Below are positions 49,445-62,845 of a stretch of DNA of 64,000 nt, one piece after another; position 1 is the first letter of the stretch, and each line of letters starts with the position of its first letter. Origin of the DNA: Serinus canaria (taxonomy: Eukaryota; Chordata; Aves; Passeriformes; Fringillidae). The stretch is from NCBI RefSeq assembly GCF_022539315.1, contig NC_066316.1, forward strand, positions 34,597,245-34,661,244, read 5' to 3'. The translations under genes and the position numbers were made by a program. A model generated the notes under the pieces. That model saw nothing but the letters and a program-made list of their open reading frames with translations. It had not been told where the DNA came from and did not search any database.

Positions 49445-49625
49445 TGCTCTTACACAATGCTCTCCACCCATAGATTTCAAAGTTCTTTCCAAAGAAGCCT
49501 GAAATGATTATTCATACTTTTCTGAGGGAGAAGCTGTGGTAGAAGACAAGGGAATGACTTCATGGTTACCCAGCAAAGCAGAGATACAGCTGGGACAAGG
49601 GCACAGTTCTTCCAAAAGCCAGTGA
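49445..49625 (+). mobile_element. Probable ancient MIR-like SINE
   Basis: Blocks occur in the order expected of the amniote MIR-type SINE: CCACCCATAGATTTCAAAG, TTCTTTCCAAAGAAG, then a TTATTC-TTTTCTGAGG-GAAGCTG segment. These are followed by ACTTCATGGTTACCCAGCAA and a GCAGAG-ACAGCTGGGA tail. Each block is diverged but the spacing is kept. This is the clearest of the three MIR-like candidates in the window. Confidence 0.55.
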
Positions 49626-52600
49626 GCAGCTATGCACATGAGAAACCTGCCTTTCCATATGTGCTGGTGTCCTGCTCTCTATAAAGGATTTTTCTGGTAC
49701 TAGGAATGTGTTTCTTAATATTTCAAGGTAAATAGTAAAAAATCCTGCTAAGCGAATAGCTAGCATAGGCAGATTTCATAGTTGAGCATAGAATTAAACT
49801 AACCATCTCCACAGTTCTTAAGAACTTGATCAAAAATCCATTTTGCCTTTTTATTCTGTGTATCCATGTGACTCTCTACTAACATTGTAGGAGACCATTG
49901 ATAGCCTGTGATGTCTCCTTTTACCTTTGCAGATAATTTACTGTTTTGTTTTTTTTGCCTAAATTGTTTGATGGGTGATACAGGATTGCTGTCTTCAGTA
50001 TATTATTAATGGTGGTGTTGCAGGCTCAAAAGCTCAAACCCATCCTCTTTCAATAGAACAGCAAAATTTGTGGCTAACAAGTAGGTTTTAGCCTTTATTT
50101 TTCCAGTGGGCTAAAATCACATCCACAAAGGCCACTCCTTCTGGAAGTGAAATGATTCAAAATGCCTTTGGCTGTTTCTCTAGGCTGTAGAGAATAGTAT
50201 AAATACAGGGCCATGCACCAAGGCAACCAGAGATGAAAATGCTACGAAAAATTTGCAGTGAAACATTCCTGGAGTCATCCTTCTAGCAGAAATTATGTGC
50301 AACAAAAGGACAATTGATGTTAATAATTCATTCAGCTTTAGAAAAGGCTTACTATGTTTTCCTTGATTGAAATGATAGCTAAATGATGTCTGTCCAAGAT
50401 TTTGTGTGCCCAGTGGGGAAGATGTAACCTTGATCTGCCTAGAACCTCTAGTAAATCCATGACTGCCTTAACACATCATTAACAGAACAGTTTAATACAT
50501 ACAGTATTAAAATGATCAGATCCTTTGAAAGTCAGCCAAACAACACAGAAACTCATTTCCAGAACTGACTTCTACCTCTTTATGGTTGCCCTCCTTGTTC
50601 TCTCCAAAAACCACATGGGGAGAGGAAGTCCTGAATACTTACCTTTTTGCCTGAAAAATCTTTTTACACCCTTGGGCTGTGCCTTAAGCGTTCTGTTTGG
50701 AGCTTTCTGTGGGCTTAGCACTGATCAGCTGTTGAAGATAGTACAGGGCTAAAAACTGGGGGAGACCTGAACAAAATATTCCCCAAGGGCCCTGAGAAAC
50801 ATGAGCAGGCAGGGCATAGTCCACATTCCTGGGGCAAGGAAAAGGCACAGGTGCAGTCAGTGAGGAGTTTGGGGAGCAGCCCCACCACTGGGTGTGCCAG
50901 CAGGGTGGATGGATGATGACTGCTTCAAGAGTGCTGATGGCCAGTGCTGGGCCAGGGCTGGTGCTTCTGGAGTCTTCTCTTCTTCAGCATCCCCGACTCC
51001 TCCAGTCTCTCACGCAGCGCCTGAGAGACTGTGCCAACAGTTGGCAGCTGTGCCAACATCCACAAAGCAGGCAAGGATGGGGCTGAAGGCAGCTGGTGGT
51101 AGCAGCTTGAATGGGAATAAATTATACCTGTCTGAGAAGCCTGTGAGTTGCTGTCAGATCACTGGTTCTGTTTTCCTTGTCTGTCTTCATTTTGCAAAGT
51201 GGTAGGCAAAGACCTGAACTGAAAGGCTATTAAGAATCAAATTCTTTAACGCTTTTTGGCCACACTTTGAGAGAGAGAAAGAAAACTATTTACTGAGGAA
51301 TTTCATCTGAAACCTGGAAAACTGCTTGCCAAAACACAAATGAAATGAGCACTCTGTGTCACAGTCTTTAGGAAACACTGCATTTCATTTTATTTTAGAA
51401 GCAGCTGGTTATTGCTGGATGGTGATAAGGCAGAGGATGGCAGTGGAGGGGTCACCCTTCCACAGAGCCTTTTACCAAGCTCTGATCTAAAAGCAACCTT
51501 TAAAAATAAATGAAAAGGGGATGCAGTCTGTATGAATTCAGAGATGACCTAGCACACAGTTTAAAGATGCTTAAAAGAGGAGAATTCATTGTGTGTGTGG
51601 GATGCTGGAGAGCTGCCCTGTGTTTGGATATGCAAAATTAAGATCTGTGTTGTAAAGGAGCTGAGCACCTGGAACTTTCTCTTGGCATTAGCCTACTAGT
51701 CAGATAAAACAGAAAAATGCTAATCTAATCAATCTATTAAATAATTATTTTTCAATGAAATAGAAGCAAAAAAAATCCTAGTAGCAAAGGTCTCCTATCA
51801 ATACCTTTGCATAAGTAGTGTGTGAGTACAGAATGCTAAATTGAGGCTACACCAATATTTGTTTATATACAGAATATACACACACACATACATCTGCTTT
51901 CTACCACCCATATCTATACTAGAAAAGACAGGATAGCTGATGAATGAGCCAAGAAAAACGGGCTTTTTTTGGATGATACCTTTTTAGAACTGACTTCTCT
52001 TCAGAATTCAAAAAATGTGTTTGAAATTAGAGGACTGTTTATAGAGGATATAAAAAAATAGATGGAAGAAGAAATCACTTAGAGAAATGCTAATCTCCTC
52101 CTCCACAAACTGCCCTTTGCTATGACCCTGACCTTTACTTCTGTCAGTTGAAAAGATCCTGAAATATTTGTTGTGATATTTTGGGAATAGACAGGTACAG
52201 ATAGAGCTATATGCTGGCTACTCTGACTCATTCCTTCCCTACAGATGAAGGTGTAAGGAAAAATCTATCTAAACATGCATACAGACACATTATTTGTCAT
52301 GCACTAAGGCATACGTGTTTAAATTAAAACAGTCCCTCAAAGTTATTAATTTTTATTAGTGCAACACTGAGCTCTGAAACACAAAATACATAAGTAGTGA
52401 TTTCAGTAATCCTCATACTTGCTTATATTTTTACTGCCTAATTACTTAGCTTCTATACTGCCTGTGCTCACATGGACACCCTCTGCTGAGCGCGTTCGTT
52501 CTGTCACAACCCTCAGTGGTCCGTGCTTAGATATCCCGTTTGTCTACCCCCAATGTGCTTTCACACATGAGAGAGGCTGTGAGATGTGCAACTGTGAAAA

Positions 52601-55493
52601 CAGTTCCTACTTTTATTAATGCTAACTGTTACCATGCCTGCCACTGCCAAGGGCTGTGCAGCAATTACAGCGAACTACTTAATATAGTGGCCAGTGGGAG
52701 AGGAGGAGACTCTTTCTGTCTCAGTGGCATGGTCAAATGCAGCAGCTGTTTTTGGGATAAAAACATGCACACAGCTGGCTTCTGGGCAGTTGCTTTTGTT
52801 CTCTGAAACACTCGCTGTAACTACACGTAAGCAAAGCATGAACTTCACATTCTTGGCGTTATAATTGAAGATCTCTTGCTGATTTTTTGGAGAGTGAGTT
52901 TCAGTCATGCTCTCCAAGTTTTTATTGTATGAACATCAAAGAATGTATGTGTTGATTGTGTTCCTTAAACTTGGGTTCTGAAAGACTTTGGAATCTGTCC
53001 CTCTTTCCTTTGTGATAATCTCAGGATGTAACCAAAACTCTTTTGAATAAGAAGATAACTTGGAAAGGATATATTGACCTAGTCCAATGTGTACTGGCTG
53101 CTACCCCTTTGCGAATAAGGCTCCTTTCAGTTGTGTTGCTGTTTGTACACCTGAAACTGCTGCTTATCTGGGCAAAAGTAAGCCACTCTATTTAAACAAA
53201 TGATGGAAAACATAAAATCAATTGGATATCCTGTACAGAACACTGGGGGATTTTTTCAGTGTTATCAAGTTTATGCCATATCAGTAATTTGAAATTACTG
53301 CTGAACCAATAGCACTTATTTTAGCAAGAACGAACCCTGTGATAATTTTTGATGTGATTATTTGGTTTACTGTACAGCCACATTATACTATGTGCAATGG
53401 TTTCTTTCCTTGAATTCAGGGTTGTGTTGCAGTATTTCATACTTACTTTGCATGACCAGAAATGACACATCACACATGTGGCACATGTGACAAAGCAACC
53501 AAAAGCCAAACTCATACTTGCAATTTTATAAACCCTTAAGAAGTGATTGTAGCCTCCTCCTAATTTGTTGTGTTTCTGCAGTTAAAAATTGTACTTATTA
53601 TAACTAAAAAATGGGTTTCATAAGTCAATTTAAAGCTGAAATGTGACTTGTCTTCTGTGCATCACACAGAAGAATGTACTATCTCTTAAAAGTTAATTTG
53701 TCTTGCTTCTTGGAATTGCTTTGCAGCTATGTTGGAGAGATAACATAACAGTGTCAAACACGCCTTCTCTTTTCAAAAGCAAGCAAGCAAACAGCTGTGA
53801 GTGATTCCCAGAATCGTCATTCATCATGCAATGTTCAGAAAGTCACAAGTGGAGATGCAAATATCTCACTCCCGTCTAGGGCTGCCCTACATATGTAGCA
53901 CAATTATCTTCCTTACAACAGCAATTCTGCAGTTGTGTGCTTATTTGCAATCAGTGTAAACTCAGAATCTCAGAACAAGCTGACAGCTCACAAATACAGA
54001 AAAAATGTGGATTTATGATGCATATTATCAGTTTTTGTATTTTTTACACAGAAAATCCCCCCCTTTTCCTTCATCTCTATATTATCCTCAAGCCAAGCTG
54101 ATTAGAAACAGCCTGTACCAATATCTTAGCGCACACACACTCTCTCAAGTGACAAGATCTTGGTCAGAGAGATTGACATTGATTAATTAGTGCTCTCAAG
54201 GTCACATATTTAAAGGAAAAATGTTGATATTTTGAATATTTTTCAGTAGATTCTGATGTTTTGTGAATGAAACTGACAATTTAAAAATCTGAGGTTCAGG
54301 AACATAAAATATAGCACAATGAAAAATCCACATGCTGTGATTTTACCAGAAGTGAAAACATACTTTTACTCAACAGAGTACAGAGACGTCTCACAGTTCA
54401 AATAATAGAAAAAAAAAAGGAGTCTTTTACTGGCATTTTTAGGTCATGTTTCATTACATACTGAAACATTCTCTTTTATTCCAGGGTTGTTCCAGATTGA
54501 ATTATTTTCATATTTTTTCCAGCAAATTCTTTAATGGAGGTTTGAACTCTCATTAGAGCGATGATTTATTTTCTCCTTTCAGTTGTGTATAGCTGCTGGA
54601 GCTGTGTAGCTATATTGGGAGCTAACTGGGTGGCAGATGTAGAGAGGTATAATTAATACAAACCAAATGCACATCCACTGTAAAAATTATATTTGCACTT
54701 AATCTAATATGTATTCATAGCACGAGCGTGGGGATGACTTTGTACTCTTTCACCTTCAGAGTTTAAAGTAATAAAGTTCACAATGCAGGAAAAAGCCAAC
54801 AGTGAATATAGAACTCAGTAACACAAATGAAGGAGAATCTGCTTTCTTTTTTGCATGTAAAATGTTGGGATTTTTTTTCCAAAAAGAAAGAAGGTGGCCG
54901 GTATTACAAGTGCTGCTACGTGTGGCTGTAGCAGCTTCCCAAGTGAGTCATCAGCTGTGTTTGGATCCAGACTTTCAATTTCACTGCACAGACACCACTG
55001 ACTTAAAGGAAAGGATTTCCTATGTTAGCTGGCAAAAACCATAGATTTTTATAGTCTAAGGATTGTCTACTTGAGAAAAAGAACTAACACTGAGTTGCAG
55101 CTTCAGGAATTGCTTCATGGCTGTGTTTGACAGAGCCTGTCCTGAGGTGCTGTGGCTGCTTGGTTCAAGGGACAAATGGACAGATTGGTTTCACCTCTCG
55201 TTCTGCAAAAGATGCAGCCTCTGGCTTCCCATTTGCTGCTCAATAATAAGTGCTGCAAAGTGCATGGCATCACCACAGGGAACTGAAATACTCACACAAT
55301 TCAGGATCCCCTGTGTCAGGTCCAGTATGAAGTGCTACCTGGATCTGAAATACAGAGTAAAAGGGTCTTACCCCTGTGCTTAGAATTATGTGTCTGCATA
55401 TCATTGGGCATGTCATTAGATGCCTATCTGCATTTACCAACATCTTTTAGTTTAAAGAAGTCTGTATTTCAACATCTTTTTTTGCCTGTGAAA

Positions 55494-55549
55494 AGAATCT
55501 AGAGTCTAGAATCTAGAATCTAGAACATAGAATGTTGAATCTAGAATCT
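55494..55549 (+). repeat. Minisatellite, eight units of AGAATCT
   Basis: Eight consecutive 7-bp units, four exact (55494, 55508, 55515 and 55543) and four with one or two changes. The units create repeated TCTAGA palindromes. The array runs directly into the inverted repeat at 55549-55572. Confidence 0.9.
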
Positions 55550-55572
55550 AATGGTTAGAAGTCTAGCCATTA
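55549..55572. repeat. 24-bp near-perfect palindrome
   Basis: TAATGGTTAGA (55549-55559) faces TCTAGCCATTA (55562-55572) across two bases; the arms pair at 10 of 11 positions and the eleventh would be a G-U pair in RNA. It shares TAGA/TCTA words with the adjacent minisatellite, so it may have arisen from it. Confidence 0.85.
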
Positions 55573-58500
55573 CAGAACAAATTTAGTTCTTCCATACAGA
55601 TTCTGAAATAGAGGAGAATTTGGTTACAGTTTCTTTTGGCAGATATTGTAAAAGATTATCCTGGCTTAGTTAAAAATAATATCAAACCTAGGTGGGTTTT
55701 GACAACCTTTTTTTTTTTTTTTTCCCATTTATACTGATTTTTCTGTTAGTGATTTTCAGTATGGAAAATCAAAATGGAACAAAAGATTGACATAAAAGAT
55801 TGAAGATTGACATCTTCATTTAAAGATGTAATTCTTTTAATATGAAGATTTCAGATGGCAAAAAATCCCAAGCCACTTTCTGAACAATTTTATTGAGCTT
55901 GGAACTATTCTGTTCATCTCAGTGGAGTTTTAGCAATTTCAGGTTAATTTTGTTCATTTTTTTTTTTCCTGTAAAAAAGGGTAGGATTGAGGATCTGCAC
56001 AATCTGTTGTGATTGATATCTCATTTTAGCTGTCAGTCAGCAGTGGGCTTTGTTCCTGGTGGAGGTCAGCTGGGAGAAGACAGAATGCCCACAGGTACCC
56101 CCTCATCCTGGGCAGAGTTTGGCCATCATTTCCAAGCCCAGGGGCTCTCAGGTGTCTCCTGAGATAACTATAATGAAATCTGGTCCCACATATTCTGTAG
56201 ATGGACTCAAAATGAACCATAGCAGCTGGTTACAATTTTTTCATTTGCTGGACCTAGCTATATTCCTTGCTGATAGCCAGTGTCAGTACATGTTCTCCTG
56301 CAATGTACTATGCAAACAGAAAATTACACAGTTAAATAGTCAAAAGTCAGGCTGTGAAAGCAGAGTGATACCTTCACTCAAATACCATTACCCCAGAGTT
56401 TTAGCCGTTTCTTCATGCTTCTTAATCATACTTGGCTCAGATGGATTAAAGGCACATTTCCCTTTGCATGGAAGTCTCATTGAGCTTTCTGTGACACAGG
56501 CTGATTAATCTCATTCAATTTATGCCTGTTTCCTTTGGGGACACGTATCAGTGTCTGGGAGGGGAGAGTCCATCTGTGCCTATAGGGATCAATCACATGG
56601 GTGCAATTAGTCTGTGACAGTTCATAGCCTCAGATCACTTCTGTATGAGAGTGCTTTTCACAGCTGCCTCTGACTTGCTTGTATGAATTCAGAGTCACAC
56701 GAGTTATTAAAAATTTCCTTGCAAAGTGCAAGCTTTAGCTGCTGGACAGAAATAACTGTTCATATGTCCATTTCTGGGATATTTCTCCTAAGAGATTTTT
56801 GTGGTGACAAGAGCACTTTTTCTCAGCTGCAAATGTAATCCACTTTTTAAGTACAAGGCTTTTATAATCCTGGGCTAGGAGGAAATTAATCATAAATCTA
56901 GAATTATTTTCAATGCTTATAATTACCATTTTACATATTGTAACTATGTTGATTTTTCTTTTCTTTTGAGAGGCTGAAAATATAGCAAAAGCCCACTCTT
57001 CACTTCTTAATAGTGTTTGAATGGATAGATACTTCAGACTTAAACTGTGCTATTATTGTCACGTATCACAGACTATTTTTATTCTAAATAAAATATTACT
57101 AAATTTTGCCATATTATCACAGCTTTAGAGGGTGATTTGATGAATTTAAAGGGACCACTTTAGGCTACTAGAATACATTAATATGTGGTCTGACACAGTT
57201 TGGTCATTTTGATGTCCATGTATAAACAGCTAAGATGACTGGGGGAGCAAGCCCACCCTTAACCTTAGAATACAGTCTGTTTTCATTCTCCACACCAAAA
57301 AGTGCCAGACCTATGGTATCAAAGCACACTGACTTGCTGCATTGCTCTGTGTTGCCAACATCCTCTGTACTAAGGAAATGACAATGTGTCCTGGTCCTGT
57401 GCATACTCTGTAAGGTGCCCATTTACACCAGGTGCTGCAATCTGGCATCTTTGCTGGCTTGCACTGGAAGCTCATTTCCTGAAAAAATTAAGCCATATGT
57501 CATACACTGATAAGACTTTTCCACATGGTTATAAATGAAAGTGCTGCTCTGCTTCCTTGTCACAGAATTTAATTAACTTGCACATCTGTGTCCCCACAAC
57601 CAGTTTGGTCACTCAGTTACTAGTTCAAAACCCAGGCAGAGGCTTGCAGCCCAGTGCAGGCTTGCCATAAGCCAGTATCTTGAGCATGCAGAGAGTCCAA
57701 GCTGTTTGAAAAAAAATGCTCTTCTTTTTATTTATTTTTTTTTCAACAAAAAGATATGTTACTGAGGTGAAATCTCAAAGTTATACACACCATGCAGCAA
57801 TTTTATTGTAAAGAAGTTCTTAGATGAGCATCCTGTGGTCTGCATGTGCCTACAAAGGGGTATGTTAATGGAAAATATATTAGCAATTCAAGCAAAATAG
57901 CTGCAAACAAAATTAACTCTCAATGTGAAATGCTAGGAAAATAAAAAAACAGAACACATTTAAAAAACCGAAGGTGTCTCCAGGTTCTCCTCCCAAACAG
58001 TGAAATAAAATTAGTAAGAGAAATACAGAAGGGGCTTTTGTTGTTGGTATTACTTTTTCTTTGTTGTCATTATTACTCTTTTTTTTTTTTTTGTTAATAG
58101 ACTTCAGTAAACTGATTAAAAAAGAAAAGCTACTGAAAAAGAGAGTACAGCTGTAGCCTTGAGTTAGGTGAGAGCTGCAGGAAGGCAGGCAGGTGTGTGG
58201 ATGTTGGTGATGATGAGAAATAAGAGGGAACAGGGCTGCTCTTGCTTCTTTAGAACCCCACTCAAGGGCTGCACGTCTGTGTGAGGGCATCTCCTCTGCA
58301 GCTGCTCACCAAGAGTGTGGAAATCATGGGGCTGAATGGTTGAGGGAGAACTTTGATCTGTTTCTCAACAGAAGTAACTTTTCTGTGGCCTTTTTGTTTA
58401 ATGAATCAGTTATTTGAATGACTCAGCAGTGATCTGAAGTATCACTGCAATGGCAAAAATTGCTTTGATTGACTTTGCTTTTGGTTCTCACTTGAACTAC

Positions 58501-60061
58501 TCTCCTTTTTTGTTTCTAAAAGGCTGCATTAGGCTCATCATGCAAAGGGATGGAGGCTGCAACAAAAGGCTGAGAAGCATCAGTGAAAATAAATAGTGGA
58601 AAGTAAATTTTCAGTGTATTTTGGCCCTGCCCAGCACTTCTGAGAGGTGAGGTCTTCCTCACTTCCAGGCTAGAGTGACTTCTTGTATTTCCTGTGACTT
58701 CCACTGGTGTAACACTAGTCACTCCTGGCTGCTTATATCTCTGCACAGCTGGTGAAAGACATATCAGGTTCTGAGTATTTTACATGTCTGCACTGAGAGG
58801 TCTTCCTTCATCCATATAATAGCTACATGCTTTGTCCATCTGAAGGTAGTTTAGGATTTTTGTCATTTGACACTATTGCCATTGACCTACACAATTCTTA
58901 AAATTTATTACTTCCACAATGCCATACAGCAGCAATTAGCTAAAAAGGAAAAGGAAAATAGATACTTCTGTTTAAGCACAAAGAGGAAAAAATATACCTG
59001 AAAAAGTTTAATATCTTAATTCTTCTTAGAAGTTTACCAGGGGTGATCTAGCCTTAAGGTTTAAAGTCTAAAATTCTGGGAAAAAATAAAAATATTATTT
59101 TGACAAAATACTCTGCCTTTCCTATTTTCTCCCAGCTGCATAATTTTAACTTTTATTTTACTGAAATTTCAATTATGAAATTCATTTTACCTAACAATAG
59201 GTTTAGCAAGTAGGTCAGGATTTTTTCATATCCTATTGCTACTGCCATATTCTAGGCAATTGTGTAGATATTTTAATATGTTCACAGAACATAAATTATC
59301 TTGGAGGACATTCATGGTTGTTTTGGGGTATGCAGTGGAGCCAAAGCAGTATTGCTATGGAAAATCATCGAAACAGTGATGCCTCAAACTTGTAAGTCTC
59401 CATAGCAACCTAAAAAAATAATGACAGCTGTACCAAGAAATTTGCTAATAGGAGGCCTTAACACATTTGTCTAGACTCAGTCATACTTCATACTCATTAT
59501 AACCTGTAGAAGGATTGTAAGAAAATGAAACATAGAGGAAAAAATAGAGAATATCTGCTTTGCCTGGAATTTCACACTGGCTTCATTTAAGTTACCTGAC
59601 ATTGTCTATGGCAAATATAACCATAACAGTGAAATTAAAAAAATATTTAATGACATAGATTAATTTGATTTTTAACTCATTTCATTCTAATATATACAGC
59701 ATTTAATTTATTATGTGCCATATACACAATGGAAATTTCTCAATAATTAGCATAAAGCTAGATGTTCTGAAAACAAATAGGAAGATTCCCATGTTGATAA
59801 TGTTAGAATTACTGGCTGTAAAAATGTTGAGAAAATTGAATGAAAAATGCAGCAGGGTGAGAGAGATTCTGCTTTAAAATGGTCTCGCTCGAGTTCAAAT
59901 TACAGGCCATGGATAAAAAATGAGAAGGATTCTGTAGGATCAAAGCACAAGAGAGCTTGCTGGCTTTGGTCTGCTAGAAATGCACAAACACATTAGAGAA
60001 TAAGAAAATTGGCTGTGCAACCGTTAAGCTATAATATGTAGCAAGAACAAATATTTCTATG

Positions 60062-60094
60062 GGTTGGCATCAGTTCGAAAGACTGATGCCAACC
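60062..60094. repeat. Perfect 13-bp inverted repeat with 7-nt loop
   Basis: GGTTGGCATCAGT (60062-60074) and ACTGATGCCAACC (60082-60094) are exact reverse complements around TCGAAAG. The outer flanks could add G-U pairs. The arms include TTGGC and GCCAA, NFI-type half-sites, but at wider spacing than the usual NFI palindrome. The hairpin is too short for a microRNA precursor and no terminator role is expected here. Confidence 0.95.
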
Positions 60095-60289
60095 TGATAA
60101 GTTGCTGATTTTAAGGCAGACTTTGAATTTTTAAAATTTTATATATAACAACTTCCTATATAAACAAAAATTGTTTTTAATGGGGCAGAACTCTATTCAA
60201 GACCTTATGAAGTGAAGAGTTAATCACAGAACTGAAAAAATAGATTAAACTGATTGTATCTTGATTACATTTTTGTTGTGAGTTCTGCC

Positions 60290-60345
60290 AGGAATTCATA
60301 GTCTCAGGGGGTTGAAAAGGACAATTTCATAAAGCTGAAAGTAAT
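60290..60345 (-). mobile_element. Doubtful old CR1 3' fragment
   Basis: GGAATTCATAGTCTCAGGGG, GTTGAAAAGGACAATTTCAT recalls the antisense CR1 3' end (ATCATAG, GGTTGGAAGGGACC, then ATCAT), at low identity. It is included because the order of blocks agrees; chance cannot be excluded. Confidence 0.25.
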
Positions 60346-62814
60346 ATTGAGACAATCTACTGGAGAAAATGTAAACAGAAACATGAAAAAGATAATTGTC
60401 CATTGTTGAATAACAACATTTTACTACATGCCCAAATTGCACATTTCAGAATGATGTAGCAGTGACTTAAGGAAATAACAGTATGGGTGAAAGTAAAATG
60501 AAAACCATCTCTGAATCATAGTGAAAAAAAGCTGAAACATGGGGGAAAAGGCTGAAACAGTCATTATAACAAGTCTCTTGGACTTTAGGAAGTAGATAGT
60601 GGAAGCAAAATGTTAAAGACAAATATCTCTGGCTATCAGATCTAAGAATGGAAAGGCAGAGCAAGGAGTTCCCAGTTGTACTGGGAATCCTGGTAATATT
60701 TCTGCTCCGTGGCTGTGTGATGAGAGCAGAACTGATAAGAAACTATGAAAAGCAGAATCTCAGTCACTTGGATTCTGCATTTGGGGAAAGCCAGATGGTG
60801 GAGTCATACAACATGGTGATGCAGTCCTTTTAATTCTAACCAGTTACACAACAGTTTGTTTTAGTTAGACATTTTGAAATATGCATGTTTAATTAACTTT
60901 CATTTGATAGTTTTAAAAGAACTAGAAAAAGACCCTCACAGGCATTTTATTTTGGTGATTACAGGGCTGAAACACAGGAATTTTCATATTGGGAAAAATT
61001 TAAAGTGTACCAATTTTACAATTACAATTATACAGGACTAACTCAGGAAATTAAGGGTCTATCAAGATGAGATTGCTTAAACACAGTTCATGTTCATCAA
61101 CATCAATTTCACAAAAATAATTTTTGTCAGACTAATTTGATCCCATCTTTTGACAAGATTACAAGTTCTTTTCAATCAGGATAGTATTGTTGATGTAATA
61201 AAGTTTTTAAAGGATGTGCTCTCACTCACACCAGAAGACATTTTGTTAAGAAAATAAAGGAATAGAAAATCAACCTAACACCTATGAATTTTATTAAAAA
61301 TATAATATAAGTATATTTAAGTATAACTGCAAATAAGGAGCCATTATGGTGAGGATTTGGTCCTCATGAAGTTAGTTTCTCTCACACCTTGTCTTTCTTA
61401 GTGAGACAAGAAAACATCACATTTTCTTCATGAAGTTTTCTAGCACCACTAAAACTAGTGGAGGATTAAATGATAAATACGGCTGGTGAATGACAGAGCA
61501 ATCTGACTTTCTTTAAAAAATGGAACAAGTTATTTTTTTGGAAGCCTGTGCAGTGACGATCAGTGTGAGCCATGCTTGTAGGATGGAAAAGACTCCATGC
61601 TGGGAAATAGGAGCTGAAAGGGATTTGATTTTATAATGGATAATCAGATACACGTGGAGCTCCTGCGGTGCACCATGGCCAAAGTGCTAAAATGATCATT
61701 GGACTATAATGAGGAGAATATGAATAAAAGCAAAGAGCTTGCATTATTGAGGTGAAGATTTACTGTGAGGGAAAAGGAAAAGTGCTGCACAGACTGTAGC
61801 CCCTTGGCAAGGGAAGTCTGGGGCCTTGTGCCTCTGCTGGAGGAGAAAGGGAGGCGCTGCACAGCTGCTCCCAAGCGCCACGGCTGGGGTCCAGCAGCCT
61901 GCCACCCTGCTGCATCACTGCTCGTCCTGCCCCGTGGAAAAGGATTCTGGACTCCTTTCCAATTTGTTTTTTTAATCGTTATTATTTATGGTGTTCTTTA
62001 GAAATAAGGGTTTGATAGTAACTCTGGTTGAGCTTAAAGGACTGGAAAATATGCTGAAAATTAGGGACTACAGTTCAAAGTCTTGACTTAATAAAGAATA
62101 AAAAAATCGTACAAAAGCATCTATAATTTCTCTGGAAAAGACCAGCAAATCCATTGCCTGGAATTTGAAAAAAATTAACCTTGAAGTAATTTGCCTCAGA
62201 GAAAGGAACTGACCACTGGAAAAACTTACTGTGGCCTGCAGTGGGTTTTGTCTGAAGAGAAAATTTGAAACCATGATCAGTTTCTATTTTGGCTTAGCTG
62301 CACTATTGGTCTTGGTACAGAAATTTATTTAGGGGAGTCCTGTAGATGTGTGATATAAGAAGTCACATTAAATAATCAGCAGAACCCTTCTGATATTTAT
62401 ATATTTCAGTAAAAAAATGAAATTATCATATTATTCTGTTGATATGATCTGCAATAAGGTCTTAGTGCTGTTTCTTTAAAAATGTACTTTGGAAATAATT
62501 TTAATTTATGAGCTGAATAGCAGACATATAAGATACAAAATCTTGAAGTTCTCCACTAAGTAATAAAGGACTGATTTTTCTGATTGATATAAAGAACAGA
62601 AATACACCTAGATCATGAAATCTGATCTTTTGGCTCCAAATAACCATGATCAGAGACCCCCATTTCTGTCCATGTAGGAAGAGGAAAGCTCAAAGCACTG
62701 CAGCTCTAGAGGGTAATTCTGTAAGTCATGTCCTGCTGTGGGAATACAGCCCACAGCCCCAGCCTGCCACCCTTGTGGCACCCTTGTGTCCTTGCACGGG
62801 GTCATGCAGGACAT

Positions 62815-62845
62815 GGGCTGGGGCTGGGCTTGGGGACAAGGGGGG
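62815..62845 (+). other. G-quadruplex-type G-run cluster
   Basis: Five G-runs of 3, 4, 3, 4 and 6 are separated by CT, CT, CTT and ACAA, which satisfies the usual four-run, short-loop rule for a stable G-quadruplex. It lies in a short GC-rich patch (about 62740-62875) that also holds a direct repeat of CACCCTTGTG near 62768. Confidence 0.8.

Larger units (their letters stand above)
44086..54000. other. Intergenic region, no gene seen
   Basis: AT-rich sequence containing an A-rich periodic tract (45221-45259), a 30-bp tandem duplication (45531-45590), a probable MIR-like SINE (49445-49625) and a 15-bp palindrome (49141-49155). The open frame at 46272-46682 (136 codons) has no recognisable domain. 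A TATAAATA word at 50198-50205 is not followed by any coding sequence I can support. Confidence 0.65.

Noticed and set aside
50198..50205. TATAAATA box
   Set aside because: Such words occur often by chance in AT-rich DNA, and no transcript start or exon follows.
56050..56508. 152-codon open frame, plus strand
   Set aside because: No domain or signal peptide. My rough estimate is that a frame of this length is expected about 0.4 times by chance in this amount of AT-rich DNA.
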